From Amaurobius ferox (Eukaryota; Arthropoda; Arachnida; Araneae; Amaurobiidae), in contig OX578155.1 of assembly GCA_951213105.1 (NCBI GenBank), positions 29,528,857 to 29,592,856 on the forward strand: a stretch of DNA of 64,000 bases, in the 5' to 3' direction. The first letter of the stretch is position 1. The number at the start of each line of letters is the position of its first letter. The notes under the pieces were generated by a model, which was not told the DNA's origin, ran no database searches, and worked only from the letters and a program-made list of their open reading frames with translations. Of the stretch, positions 1 through 13,542 are shown one piece after another. Made by a program: the position numbers and the translations under genes.

Positions 1-148
1 TTAAGTTTTCAAATATAATAAAGGATTTTAGTATTGTGATAATTTTAAAAAATATTACCTCTGAATGTATCGCATTTTAAAGATGTTTAAATAAAATTGC
101 ATTGTAGTTGGGAAGTGTTTCATAATCAATGCTTTATGCATGATTGAT
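1..148 (+). repeat. Long-TIR repeat family A, right-end fragment (cut by window edge)
   Basis: Matches in the same orientation the right end of the element at 1283-3294 (around 3130-3280) and the ends near 3985 and 14943: a stretch with AAATTGCATTGTAGTTGG and GTTTCATAATCAATGC, ending near CATGATTGAT. The left part lies outside the window. Confidence 0.8.
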
Positions 149-1282
149 ATAGTTAAAATTGATATAGTTAAGAGTTAATATTAAGTGTTAACTTGTATTT
201 ACTCTCAGAAATTTTTTCAATTAATTCACAGCTTTGCTACTAGTTAATGCTTATATTAAAATCAATTGTAATTATTATATACTTATTAATATTGTAGCTA
301 TATAGATTTTCTTAATCAACTCTTACCTTACAAATATAAATATGCACAAATGAGTAATCATTTGTTAATCATTTATATGGATTTAAATGCATAATAATAA
401 CTATTATGATTTATGACTGTTAATGATTAACAGTGTTTTTAGTAAGCCCCTTTTTAAAACTGCTGAGCCCCCCCCCCCCCCCCCCATCTTGAATTTCAAT
501 CTAGTCCCTCTTGAATTTCATTTCTGGCTACGGCCCTGGACTAAATATAATGACCCTTTCTACAAATTAGTGACATTATTCCGAGTCTAATGATATTTTT
601 TGGCCAATTATACATTTTTAGTTTCCTGTAAAAGAGGTGAAGTTATTGCATTATATACTGCAAGTCTTGTGCTGATTTTTTTTTTATCACACTTCCCCAC
701 TGTTGTTTATATCAATCTTGCACGTTTTATCAATCAGATACATTACTTTAGTAATATCGATTTTCTGTGTACTTGCACGGAAATAAATTCCAAATTTACG
801 AACACACTGTTCTAGCTGAACATCTCAATCATGGAGAGTTAATGAGGAAATTCGATTTCCCTCCCTCCCCCCTAATGGCCTGAGGGTCCTTGATGCTCTT
901 CGAATCGTTCGTAAACACCGGTGATTCACTGCCAGATAATCCCTACTCTTTCTAGGGTCATATTATGTTTGAAAGGGAATTAATTCGAATGTTGTTCATA
1001 AATCGAAAGTCCTATTCTAATGAGAAATATGAGTAACAGTAGACGAATATCGTACTGGTATTTGATGGAAGATCATGCAGCGGCTTATCCATAAAATTCT
1101 GCTAAAAGAGAATTTGGGGATTATTATCTGAGTGTGGGATTTAATTTCAATCAGTTTTGCGTTGTGCCCCCAAAAGGTTCCATATGTTCAAAACATGTCT
1201 TTCGCTACAAACCAGTGGCGTATCCAAACATTTTTCACGTGTGCAATGGATTTTGCATTTATGTTTAGAAATGCCATTAAAT
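149..1282. other. AT-rich DNA without a supported gene
   Basis: A C-run at 470-485 is followed by TGGCTACGGCCCTGG at 524-539, which on the minus strand (CAGGGCCGTAGCCA) resembles the end of a common non-autonomous transposon. A related end, CAGTGGCGTATCCA, occurs at 1213-1226. A 71-codon ORF at 600-815 shows no protein signature and is taken as chance. Confidence 0.5.
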
Positions 1283-3294
1283 AACAAGAAAGATTAATCA
1301 TGCATATAGCATTGATTATGAAACACTTTCCAACTTCAATGCAATTTTACATAAGCATCTCTAAAATGCGATACATTCCTCGGTAATATTTTTAAAATTA
1401 TCACAATACTACACTAATTTGCTATATTTGAAAACTTAAAACTTCATCGAAAAAAATGAACTTCATTCAAATGACGGCATTAAAATAAAAATTGCCTGGT
1501 TTAAACATCTATAAACTGCGATATATTCCTCGGTAATGTTTTTAAATTTATCATAATACTACAATAATTTATTATATTCGAAAACTTCATCGAAAACAAA
1601 TGAAATTTATTCAAATGAACGTCATCGAAATTATAACACGCCTGGGTCTCTCTATAAAAGCAGCATTTCATTCATAAACTTTTTTCATTCATTTCATTCA
1701 TCACGATACTATAATAATTTATTTTATTTAAAAAGTTAAGACCATGGAGGTATAAGTAATTTAACTCTATGCTTAAAACTTCATCGAAAAAATCGTCCTC
1801 CTCTCTGTAAAATCAATGAAGGTTTCATGCATATCAGCTATATTGCAGACTCCATGACCTAAATAATTTTCGTTAAAGAAATGCAACAATTCTTATACAA
1901 CTCATTCTACATATTTTGCTGTTTACATTTTCCATAAGTGAAAATTAGGCTTCGTTGTAGAAATAATCAAAGTTGAATGATCATTTAAACTCAAATATAT
2001 TGTAATTGCGTTGTTTCAGTATGTCGATGTACAGAATTTAAACAAAAATAAAGCGGTTTTAGGATGGATACAACACTAAATATGAATTAAAAAGAACTTT
2101 AAAAATCACGATTTTGACGCAAGATGGATGCCATATTTTATTTTGAAGTGGGTCACGTGATCTCTTCATATAATGCTCACGTGATCGCTTCATATAAAAG
2201 GTGTAATTGTTATTTTAATTTTTATTTAAAAAACTACTGAATATATTTTGCTGAAATTTTTTTTATATATTTTATGGGATAATTTGAATATTTTCTAAAA
2301 CTTTCTAAGTAATTTGTGAATTTTAAATCCGCTTAAAAATGTTTGAAAAATTAGGTCCCATAGGGTTCAATGTATTTCAGTTTTTCAACCTGGGTTCAAT
2401 CCAAAACTAATTGAGTGATATTATATTCCCATAGGTCCCACAGACTGTCTGAACAACATACTAAAATTTCATTTTGATAAAGTCAATTTAGTCATCAAAG
2501 TCATAAACACTTTTCAACTTTGTTCTAAAGTGTTAATAATTACACCCATATTATACGAAGAGATTACGTGAACGTGACCCACTTCAAAATAAAATATGGC
2601 ATCCATCTTGTGTTAAAATCGTGATTTTTAAAATTCTTTTTAATTCATATTTAGTGTTGCATCCGTCCTAAAACCGCTTTATTTTTGCTTAAATTCTGTG
2701 CATCTACATACTGAAACAACGCAATTACAATATATTTGCGTTTAAATGATCATCCATCTTTGAATATTTCTACAACAAAGCCTAATTTTCACTTATGGAG
2801 AAAGTAAACACGAAAAGATGTAGAATGAGTTGTGTAAGAATTGCTCCATTTCTTAAACGCAAAATTATTTAGCTCATGGAGTCCAGCTCCTGGAGTCTGC
2901 AATATAGCTGATATGAATGAAACCTTCATTGATTTTACATAGAGGAGCATACGTTTTTACGATGAAGTTTTAAACATGGTTTTAAGTTTTTAAATAAAAT
3001 AAATTATTATAGTATTTTGATGAATGAAAGGAATAAAAAAATGTTTTATGAATGAAATACTGCTTTTATATTGAGAGCCAGGCAATTTATATTTCGATGA
3101 CGTCATTTCAATAAAGTTCATTTTTTTCGATGAAGTTTTAAATTTTCAAGTATAATAAATTAATGTAGTATTATGATAATTTAAAAAATATTATCGAGGA
3201 ATATATCGCATTTTAGAAATGTTTAAATAAAATTGCATTCAAGCTGGAAAGTGTTTCATAATCAATGATTTATGCATAATTGATCTTTCTTGTT
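1283..3294. mobile_element. Long-terminal-inverted-repeat element, family A, complete copy
   Basis: The outer ends are inverted copies: AACAAGAAAGATTAATCATG at the left and the complement of ATCTTTCTTGTT at the right. The arms run roughly 1283-2205 and 2540-3294 and stay recognisably complementary through the regions at 1360-1440, 1640-1720, 1800-2060 and 2090-2170. Inner arm ends contain GGGTCACGTGA and its counterpart. The core (about 2205-2540) has no ORF. The left arm holds an internal duplication (1360-1440 and 1500-1600). No transposase is seen, so it is non-autonomous; superfamily unknown. Confidence 0.8.
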
Positions 3295-3300
3295 AATTTA

Positions 3301-3985
3301 TATTTAGTGTTTTATCCGTAATAAATCCGCATTTTTTTGCTTAATTTCTGTGCATCTATATTCCGAAACAACGCAATTATAACATATTTGAGTTTAAATA
3401 ATCATCAAACTTTGATTATTTCTACAACGAAGCCTAATTTTCACTTATGGAGAATGTAAACACATCCAGCTGTAAAATGAGTTGTATAAGAATTGTTGAA
3501 TTTCTTTAACAGGAAATTATTTAGCTCTGAAGTCTGCGATATAGCTGATATGAATGAAACATTCTTTAATTTTACATAGAGAAGCAGACGATTTTATAGC
3601 AGACTTTTTCGATGAAGTTTCAAGCATAGATTTAAAGTACTTTTACCTCTATGCTTAAAACTTGTTTTAAATTTTTAAGTAACATAAATTATTGTAGTAT
3701 TGTGATGAATAAAAGGAATGGAATAAGAATGCATGAATGAAGTATTTACTGCTTTTACATAGAGATCCAGGCGATTTATATTTCAATGACGTCATTTGAA
3801 TAAAGTTCATTTTTATCAATGGAGTTTTAAGTTTTCAAATATCATAAATTATTGTAGTATTGCGATAATTTAAAAACTATTGCCGCTGAATGTATCGCAT
3901 TTTAGAGATGTTTAAATAAAATTGCATTGCAGTTGGAAAATGTTTATCATAATCAATGCTGTATGCATCATTAATCTTTCTTGTT
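3301..3985 (+). mobile_element. Long-TIR family A, single right arm
   Basis: Repeats 2645-3294 in the same orientation, from TATTTAGTGT to the terminal CTTTCTTGTT at 3985, directly after the complete copy. It has no matching left arm, so it is either a tandem partial duplication or a second deleted insertion. Confidence 0.75.
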
Positions 3986-4764
3986 TAATTTATTTTGCTT
4001 TTGTAAGCACAACATTATTTATTATATACAATACACATATACTGTGTGCATTTCCAACTCAATTATCTTCATAAAAGTAACATTTTTTTTTAGGTATTTT
4101 TACCAATGTCGAAATTGTCAACAAATATCTATTTAAAATCTTATATTCTGAGTTAAAATCTTATATTCAGAATACAATAAACAGCTTGAAGGTTAAATTT
4201 CCATATAGTAAACAGGGAATAATGAACAGCTTAAAGAATTGATAACAAATATAAAATATATATATATATATAATAAAAGTTTAAAAATCCAGTAAAAGAA
4301 TAGAGAGAAATTTCAACTCAAAAACCCCAACATTACAAAATGCCGTACAAATAAAAGTATCAAAGAGTAATAAAAGTATCATTATATATATATATATATA
4401 TATATATAATACAAAAAAAATTGAAGATCTAATGAAAGAAAAGTGAGAAGCTGTAACTCGAAAAACCTAACATTCTAACAAGCTTACAAAATAAAAGTAT
4501 AAATCAGCAAATCTTCAAGCAAATGGGAAAAAGGACAAATTTCGAATCATCAAGTCAAAGAAAAGTATCAAAAACCAATGGTATGGAATCGATAAAAGAA
4601 TAACAGACGAAATCCAAGCACAAGCGCTATACACGTGGAAATGGTCTAGGCCTAAATCAGGATTTGTTCACTTCTTCAAAACTCTTTCTCAAGTCCAAGT
4701 GTCTTGTAGAAGCAAACACAAAAATGTATGTTTCTGAAGAGATAGATAGATTATATCTATAAAC

Positions 4765-4815
<51 letters not shown>

Positions 4816-5875
4816 TTACATTTTCCCTACCAAATACGCTAAAAAATATTAGGGGTTTGGGGAACCCATAACAAAATTATTGTGGGTTCAAAAAGTGTCT
4901 GGAACCTCGAACTCACGAAGTACGCTTCGTTGGAAGCCGAAAGCACTGTAAGTGTCACCGACTTTGAATCACCAATAAGAGTAACTTGTTTATTTCCTTC
5001 TGTACAAATGAATCATCAAATCCCAAACGCTTAATTCAATTTCCGACACAGTACCCCTTTTGCTGTTGTGGTGATTTAATGTGGAGATCAGCAGTAAACA
5101 GCTAAACTTCTCTAACTGTGACCGTGAGTCACTTGTTTATTCAGAAAACCCTTCCGTTGGCGATTACAATGGGCAGGAAATTTCAATGCGCACGCTTCCA
5201 CGTGGTATGGTAACGTAATAATAAACAAATGGGTTATAGTGGCGTAAATAAAACTGTCGCTATTGCGGCGTATTCGTATTAGTCCGTAATACCCATTGTA
5301 GTATGCACCACCCTCACCTTTACAGCTATTTCATGGGGTGAATGCTTCAAAGGAAAGATTTCCCAGCGTGCATTCTGAACAGCGCCGGATTAAGAATTTC
5401 TAGGCTCCCTGGTTAAAAATAATTTGGACCTTTTTGTTTGTGGTTGGTATACATAACTCAGCAATTTTAATCAACAGATTTTCAAGAAATGCAAATAATA
5501 ATAAAGTAAAATGATGCCAATTTCTTTTTTCAAAAGTGATTTTTATCTATTTATCATCAAAATTTATTTTTTAAAATTATTTTATTATTTACTAGAGAAT
5601 ATTTATTTTCTACTGAAACATGGCACGGGATTTCAGATGCAAATCTGTGATTAAAATTACATAGGAACGTACAGCTAATTCTCGAAAACCATACAACGCT
5701 TTTACGATACGCCCGTTTAGAAAGAAAAAAAAAGAACTCCAGGGACTGTACCGTAGGTAAGCCCGCAACGTAGAATACGTTTTGTCATACGGGTGCTTGC
5801 AAATAAACAACGGTATACATAAAAATTTAATTTGAGAAGTGTTTTGTTTCCGTCTTTGGTCATGTCGAAATTGAA
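3986..5875. repeat. Microsatellites and a duplicated 90-bp segment; otherwise no recognised feature
   Basis: TA runs at about 4254-4273, 4381-4408 and 4771-4813. Segments 4272-4360 and 4408-4500 are diverged direct copies (both contain AACTC.AAAAACC and end ATAAAAGTAT). At about 5385-5420, CAGCGCCGGATTAAGAATTT looks like a hAT-type transposon end, but no partner end was found. No gene seen. Confidence 0.55.
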
Positions 5876-5893
5876 GTGGTAAAGAACCTTGCT

Positions 5894-5964
5894 GTCCCAA
5901 CCGAGAATCGAACCCTGGATCTCCGAACTAGCCCGCCGACGCTCTACCGTTGAGCTACTGGGAC
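5894..5964 (-). repeat. tRNA-derived repeat (SINE head or tRNA pseudogene), copy 1
   Basis: On the minus strand it begins GTCCCAGTAGCTCAACGG, with A-box TAGCTCAACGG and B-box GGTTCGATTC. The outer 7-bp stem pairs (GTCCCAG with TTGGGAC) and the D-arm GCTC/GAGC is intact, but the anticodon and T arms do not pair properly and no plausible anticodon loop is present. A near copy sits at 6280-6349 with the same flanks (AAAGAAC.TTG on one side, CTCTTATTGT.GAAGT on the other), so this is a repeat, not a working tRNA gene. Confidence 0.65.
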
Positions 5965-6279
5965 GAAATTTTAAACTCTTATTGTCGAAGTGGACTCTGC
6001 ATCTGCATTCTCCACCCTCTAATGTCAGATTGGCGGGCAACTGACAATCTGACTGATCACCTCCTGTTATTTTACCTCAAGTTAGCCTCCTGCTATTACT
6101 ACCTTTACCCAGGTTAGTATCTTGTGTGGTCTTTATCCTCTCAATTTGAAATCGGCGTTCAATCTTCCAGAGTCCACTGAATCCGTACTAGTCGTACCAG
6201 GGCCACTTTCAGACCTCCGACATCTTTGCACTAACCTACAGGGTTGATTTGTTCAGGCGCCATTGTAAAGAACTTTGAT

Positions 6280-6349
6280 GCCCCAACCGGGAATCGAACT
6301 CTGGATCTCCTAACTGACCACCGACACTCTGCCGTTGAGCTACTGGGAA
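6280..6349 (-). repeat. tRNA-derived repeat, copy 2
   Basis: Second copy of the unit at 5894-5964, with B-box complement GAATCGAAC and A-box complement CCGTTGAGCTA. Both copies share about 25 bases of flank on each side. The DNA between them (5990-6270) is unique and may be body sequence of the same SINE. Confidence 0.6.
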
Positions 6350-6459
6350 GAAATTGCAAGCTCTTATTGTTGAAGTCACCAGTAATTGTCATTAGCATTA
6401 CAGAATAACCAATGTCGGCTACTTAGTTTTGGCATCGCTGAGTGGGCGGCCCCTCTTTT

Positions 6460-7358
6460 TACTTTCCTTATATACATAATGTATAAGGAAAGTATTGTGA
6501 CGGGGTCGAAAATTCGAATTCGAGTTTTCGACGGGAGAACACGTTTCAAGCATCCCTGATCACGAATCAAACATTTTTGAAGTGATGTCTGTGTGTGTGT
6601 CAGTGAGTCTGTGGAGCCGATAACTGACGAACGAATGGAGCGATTCGAACAAAATTTGGTACAAAAATCACAATCCGCAAACACTGGAAGCCTATTGTTT
6701 TTATATGCAATCGAATGTTCAGAACCCCCCTAAATTTTCGAGTGAAATTTTGAAAAAATCGTCAAAAAATCAAAACCGCTAATAAAGTTACGTAAATAGA
6801 CATTTTTTATGTAATTTTTCATTAGAAAACGATTGACATAAATTTTTGAACGCTAACATGAACCGTTCTCGAGATATTGCACATTTTTCAAAAAAATTAT
6901 CAAAAAGTTACATAAAAAAAAAATTCCTATTGAGAAACTTGTTCACTTTTCATATGTAATACCATGCGATAAATTGGGTGACATCATTCTCGTGGATCTA
7001 GCTCGTTCCATTCATGAAAAAAGATACTTCGAGTAATACTTTTGTATTTGAACGCCAGTCATTTATCTGCTGAAAGAATAGCTTATTTCTCCGTCCATGA
7101 CGCTTGGCGAGATTTTGGCGACGAATTTGACAGAATGTCGCCAGCTTGGCGACATTTTTAATTGTTGCCAAATTAACAATAATCTCGCCAAATGGATAAA
7201 AATGACACTAAATCAATGAAAATGACGACTAATTGAAGAAAATTCAATATCTTGGAAAGAATATAAGTATCTACTATACGAATAACATTTCTTTTAACTG
7301 TAAAAGTAGTAAATTCATTGCATTATATAAGGAAAGTCATGTGTTGACCACATCAGAT
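6460..7358 (+). mobile_element. Helentron/DINE-1-like non-autonomous element, subfamily 1, copy 1
   Basis: The 5' end TACTTTCCTTATATACATAA folds on ATGTATAAGGAAAGTA. The 3' end carries TTATATAAGGAAAGT (inverted copy of the 5' end), then a short hairpin ATGTG-TTGAC-CACAT and CAGAT, and is flanked by T runs on both sides. A GT tract lies at 6588-6600. Copy 56078-57002 matches over the full length. No protein is encoded: ORFs crossing it are shadows. Assignment to Helentrons is by architecture only. Confidence 0.6.
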
Positions 7359-8683
7359 TTTTTTTTTGTAAATGTTTTGACAGTTTGAAACAAAGTCCAA
7401 ATTTCTGTCCTCGTTTCCAAATTTTCACTATGTTACAGTTGTCTGTCGCTATTTTTGTACTTTTATTTTGTAGATCAGCCAGTAAAGAATCGTTTGAGTG
7501 GTCAAACACACGTGTAGCTCTTCTGCTTTCTGAGTTACAACTTCTGGAATGGCGCGAAACGTGGCAATGTTTATCTTATCTCGCGTTAGGTCGCATTGTT
7601 CTCTCAAGCGCGTCACCCTTTACAACACGCGCACGTCCTCTCCTCGGCCTAGTATTTGATACCACTGTCATCACTCTCCGACAATTACACACCGAGATAC
7701 AATTTTTCTAAATATTTTCTTGTCCGTCATACCCAATCCGCCATCACGATGTCCCATACCAGGTGTGGGCAAAGAGGTATTCTATGTCAAAAAATAGATA
7801 ACTTAATGGGCTAGCGTCATAAGCCTAAATAATATGCAATCCCGGTACACAGCCTTCCTTAGCTCTAAAAAATATAGACTTTAAAACTAAGCTCTAGCAT
7901 AATTAGGGGCTGAGATCTAAAATTATCAAAATGATATATTTTATGTTGCATTCAGAACACCTTACATTGAGAAAACAAAACAGCGCTTTGATTAATCCAG
8001 AGTGAAAAAATAAAAGTTACTGTGCTCGTGAGTGTTGTGTGTGTGTGTGTGTCGGAGGGGGGGGGGGGTATCTCAGCGAGTTTTCATGATAATTTTGTCT
8101 TTTTTTTTTTTTTACAAAATACCCATAATGATAATATAATACCAAATAAAAAAAAGAATGACTTTTAAATTTCTAAAGCTTGAATTTTTCATTTCAAACT
8201 CTAGTTATTATGGCGACAGCTGTGTTGAACGTATACGGAAGATTCGTCAGCAATGAATGAAAAGATCTAATAAAAAGGCTGATATACGACTTTAAATATT
8301 CATAACTTTTAAACGTATTCGATTTTCTTTTTTTTTTTTCTAAATATTGCCGAGAACCTGAGGTACCTTTGTACGAATTTCGCCGCTGTTGGAAGCTTCG
8401 ATTTTCCGATGCAAAATAGACATAAATAGACAGCCATCTACTATTATGTAAAAAAGATGGCCGCAAAACAGTTTGAGATAAAATATATCGTAAATGATTA
8501 CCAAGGTTTCAAAATCCGTTTCAATTTATTAAAATTTCTCGCTGAGACTTTAATACTCGGAGGGATCCCCGGATCATATTGACCTATAATACGCCCTCAT
8601 GACATGACCGAACACACAAAATTCTACAACCGATGAATTTTAGTTTCGTGCGTCTATTGCATTACACAAACACGTAAAATTCA
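7359..8683. other. No recognised gene; one weak repeat match
   Basis: An open frame at 7385-7711 (+) has no recognised domain and is opposed by an equally open minus frame, so I do not call it. GT tract and G-run at 8036-8069. The segment 8370-8445 (GAATTTC...GTTGGAAGCTTCGATTTT ... ATTATGTAA) resembles the end of repeat family C at 29900-29972. Confidence 0.4.
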
Positions 8684-8938
8684 GTATATATATATGTATG
8701 TGTGTGTATATATATATATATATATATCCTCCATGTGCAAGCTTTTTTGCTTGATTTTTTTTGTTTTCTTATTTGCATTCCTCATTTTTGAAATTTGTTG
8801 ATTGTCTTTGTCTTTATGACTTGCATTATGCTGTATTATTTCCTCTTTTTGTCTTAATTTCTTTTATTTCTTTGTATTTTGTAGAAAATTTTGGAATAGT
8901 GTATTATGAGTTACTACATACATTCTAACTTTGGATTT

Positions 8939-8980
<42 letters not shown>

Positions 8981-9142
8981 TGTGTAATAATAAAAAAAAA
9001 AATTGTAATAATAATAAAAAAAAATTCAAGTAATATTAACATCACCAAAGAAGCAAATTCACGGCCATAATGCCGATAAGAGAAGATAACAGCACCATCC
9101 CAAATTCGATGATTAGTCAGTATATATATATATATATATACG

Positions 9143-9174
<32 letters not shown>

Positions 9175-9419
9175 ATTAGAAATATATAATAATAAAAAAA
9201 TTATGTAATAATAATAAAAAAAAAAATTCAAGAAATATTAACATCACCATAGAAGCAAATTCACGGCCATAATGCCGATAAGAGAAGAGAACAAACAGCA
9301 CCAGCCCAAATTCGATGATTAGTCAGAGTTAAATTCCTCCTCAGGTCTGAGTATTTAACTCTAACTAACCCAAACACATGCCTGTTTCAGATAGAGCATA
9401 TATATATATATATATATAA
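8684..9419. repeat. TA/CA microsatellites around a 202-bp tandem duplication
   Basis: TA-rich runs at 8684-8727, 8946-8974, 9121-9173 (with a central CA block) and 9399-9419. The segment with TTCACGGCCATAATGCCGAT occurs at about 9059 and again at about 9261, in direct order, each preceded by a TAATAA-rich tract and followed by ATTCGATGATTAGTCAG. Confidence 0.8.
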
Positions 9420-9675
9420 TTGAAGATTTTTATGATTACTTGTAATATATATATACCCGAGAAATACCAAAGAAAAATGCTTGTAAACTGAAGGTAAAAG
9501 TAAAAAATTGCAAATCAGTAGCCAAGTGTAGCACGATGAGCTAGGCAAGAAGTTTGGAAATTGAATAAATGGAATCTAGTGAATATAAAAGTAATAAAAT
9601 GAATATGAAAAGCATTTCTGAAACCATGTACGTTATCAAGGGCCATACATGTTCCATTAATGCTGATTCTAATTT

Positions 9676-10639
<964 letters not shown>

Positions 10640-11590
10640 GCTAGTAAAAAATTCACATTGATATCATTTTCACTTTAAGAATCTGATCAATATATTCCCT
10701 TTGCGATCGTAAACGGAACAAAACGAGCAGGTCCCTTTTAACAGCTAAAAGGTTCTGCATCCCATGACAAATCCGAACATCCTCTCTCTCCGATGAAAAT
10801 AAATACATTTGGCGACAAAACATCATCGTCATTGGCTCCAAACCAGAATACGGCAGCCCTACCGCAGCTTTCTATCTCTCCGTGCTCTGTAACTCCTCAT
10901 GTCTGCATTTTGTGATCCCTCATCCTCTTCCAACTTGTTAAGAGCATCCTCCGCGCATCCCTTAGTCATCGATGGGTTTTTACGTACATCAGCATTCTCA
11001 AAGAATAATGCTTTGAAATAGATCAGTATCTCCACCAGGACATGACATCGAGCCTTCATTTGTTCCAAGATGAAGTGTCAGACGATTTCTGGAATATAAA
11101 AATGAAAGTGGCAATTTCGGAAGAGAAAGGCTTAATGGTATTTAGGTCAAGTTCATATTTTCCTCCCTGTTTTCCGGGGAATCTCTGGACGGTATATTGT
11201 CTGGTAAGAGTATGGTGCGTTTTGCGGAATTTCTTTAGCGAACATATGTACTTGTCGTTCGTCAGTTTGATTTCTTTGTTTAGATTAAATGGCAGTCTTG
11301 CGTGACGTAAACTTCGGAATTCTGTGATAGTGCGTGTTCTTTGTGCTGCGTTGTGTATCGGAATTCCCATACTGTGAGGTTATGTTTTGGTAAATATGGT
11401 GACATTTGCCATGAAGTGTCGAAATACATCAAAATTTCGCTCTTAGTATGCATAGCGTATGTTATGTTTAAACATTGTTTTGTTTGTGTGCCCAGGTCTT
11501 TATTCCTGTTGATTGCCATCAATGCAAGTTTTTTATTTAGTATTTTCATGCAATTACTTAGATTTCTGTTGCATTATTTAGTATGAAATA
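10640..11590. promoter_or_regulatory. Less AT-rich island; candidate promoter/non-coding exon of the ABCA gene
   Basis: Base composition and CpG frequency rise clearly relative to flanking DNA. The first coding exon starts at a splice acceptor, so a 5' non-coding exon is required upstream. CTG|GTAAGAGT at 11201-11211 is a strong donor inside this island. Overlapping minus-strand open frames (10653-10841, 10859-11068, 11056-11370, 11280-11549) have no recognised domain, and a divergent gene or an old coding fragment cannot be excluded. No TATA box or initiator can be picked with confidence. Confidence 0.3.
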
Positions 11591-12332
11591 TATTTTATTC
11601 CCTGTTAATAATTAATTATTAGCAAAAGATTTCTCTTTAAAATTACAATTAAATTTATACTTAAAAACTATTGTTTATTATAATCGTTTTAGATTAATAA
11701 TATTGCTGATTATTAATATTATGATTTTAATATTTTTATGTATATACATATTTAATTGACCATTAATATTTAACATTTTTTTAATTGATGATCATACATC
11801 AACGTTACCAAACTTTCGAGGTTCATGTAATACACTTTTTAGACACTATTCTTGTCTGAGTAGGTACCTTTATACTTGAAAGGGGATCAACTTTTTAATA
11901 GAATGAATATTTTGTATAACAGAATTCAGAATTGTTTAATTTTTCAGTAATAATAAGAAAATTAAAAAATAGCTCTAAAAAAATTTCTATTGTAATATGA
12001 CATAGAATTTTATTCATATTATACATATTATTTCTCATGAACTTTTTATTTATTGACATATGTAACTTCTGTACGATTAATGTATTAATATTTGAATTTT
12101 ATGATTTATGCATGCATTTATATTATGTATGCACTTTTTTTTATGGTTCTTTAGTCGAAGATTAGGTGATGTTAAGCATATTTGAATTCATTAAGTCTTA
12201 TTCACCCCGTTTTTATATCTCTATACAGGGTATCTTATGAAAACTGTCATGAGGAATATGAATCAATAGATGGTTGTAAAAGTAAAGTAACATATGAAAA
12301 ATAATCAGCGAATAAATGAATTTAACTTGCAC
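11591..12332. other. AT-rich DNA, nothing recognised
   Basis: Very AT-rich with no repeat, ORF or RNA signal that I can support. Confidence 0.5.
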
Positions 12333-13057
12333 CCTCAGAAACTATGATTTCATAAAACTCAAATTTAATTTTTATATAGTCCCCCCCCCCCACCTTAATA
12401 AAAAAATTTGCAATTATCTAAATTTTGCCTATGCTTAATAAAGGGTAAAAGACATTTATCTGATATTTTTTGGTGAAATTTTCACTGAGATATCAATAAT
12501 TGAAATTCCCATTATACCTGAACTGCAAATGGTACTTTCTATAAACATAAATATGGGGGACATCAACAAATCTATTAAAAACAGAAAAACTGCCAATTGC
12601 ATTTAATTTATTTTGTGCTGGACTTTTTCAATTGAATAGGAGATACCTCCAATAGCAAAAATTGGAATATATCAGCAAATGTTTGTACATGTATTTTACC
12701 TAAATTAAGTATAGCAAAAATTTTACTTATTGATATTTTTTATCAGGGGGCCGTATAAAAAATTTAATTTTGAAATTTTAAGAAATTATAGTTGTTGGGT
12801 AGTCCTCAGAAACTATGATTTCATAAAACTCCAAAATTTTATTTTTATATAGTCCCCCCCCCCTTAAATAAAAAAAATTTGCAATTATCTAAATTTTGCC
12901 TATGCTTAATAAAGGGTAAAAAGACATTTATCTGATATTTTTGGGGGAAATTTTCACTGAGAATTGAAATTCTTGACTTAATCCATTATACCTGAACTAC
13001 AAATGATACTTTCTATAAACATAAATATGGGGGACGTCAACAAATCTATTAAAAACT
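12333..13057 (+). repeat. Pair of ~250-bp direct repeats, 471 bp apart
   Basis: Copy 1 is about 12333-12583 and copy 2 about 12804-13057. Both start CCTCAGAAACTATGATTTC, contain a C-run after TTTATATAGT, the string TTTTGCCTATGCTTAATAAA, and end ATCTATTAAAAAC. They differ by small indels. The 220 bp between them is single copy. Confidence 0.9.
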
Positions 13058-13467
13058 TGGGTAGTATAGCTTAATTATCTCTCAGTTTGTTGATTATTTT
13101 TTATATTTCATTTTACTTCTATGACCAACCCTTGGTTTTATATGTCTTTCTTTTATTTTAGTTTTATGTTTAGACACCATTTTCTGTAAAGCATTTTAAA
13201 TGTAAACAGTAAATTTAACCTTTCATAATAAGTATTATTAGTACGGTATATGTCAAACTGATTTTTCATGAAGTGTGCAGTCATATTCATACAATTATAT
13301 TAACCATCATGAGCCATTTTTAGTCATGCTAATATATGCCTACCATGTAGATCCCATTTTCAATCCCGATAATACCATATTGGTGACTCAGAAGTAATTA
13401 ACTAAATTGTTTACTTTAAGGACAGTAAAATACATTATTTAAAAGTCTGTTCCATATTTCAGTATTG

Positions 13468-13534
13468 TTGTTGAGACCCAGACCGTCCGACCTACCAGAA
13501 AGGTGTAAGGTAACTGTTTGGACGGTCGGTCCTA
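13468..13534 (-). mobile_element. SINE (family S) 3'-end fragment with target site duplication
   Basis: 67 bp matching the 3' hairpin end of the SINE at 15622-15910 (minus strand: GACCGTCCAAAC... to GGTCTGGGT..CAACAA). Flanked by CAGTATTG at 13460-13467 and 13535-13542. A severely 5'-truncated insertion. Confidence 0.85.
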
Positions 13535-13542
13535 CAGTATTG

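Noticed and set aside
600..815. 71-codon ORF on the + strand
   Set aside because: Low-complexity hydrophobic translation in AT-rich DNA, no domain, no splice context.
5894..5964. A working tRNA gene
   Set aside because: A- and B-boxes and outer stem are good, but the anticodon and T stems fail and a sister copy with shared flanks shows it is a repeat.
5610..6040. Minus-strand ORFs of 96 and 107 codons
   Set aside because: They run across the tRNA-like repeat and its flanks; no protein signature.
7385..7711. 108-codon ORF, possible small secreted protein
   Set aside because: The hydrophobic start could look like a signal peptide, but the opposite strand is equally open, no homology is recognised and it abuts a transposon end.
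10653..11549. Four overlapping minus-strand ORFs as a real gene
   Set aside because: No recognised domain and no consistent splice sites or codon pattern; kept only as an alternative explanation for the GC-richer island.
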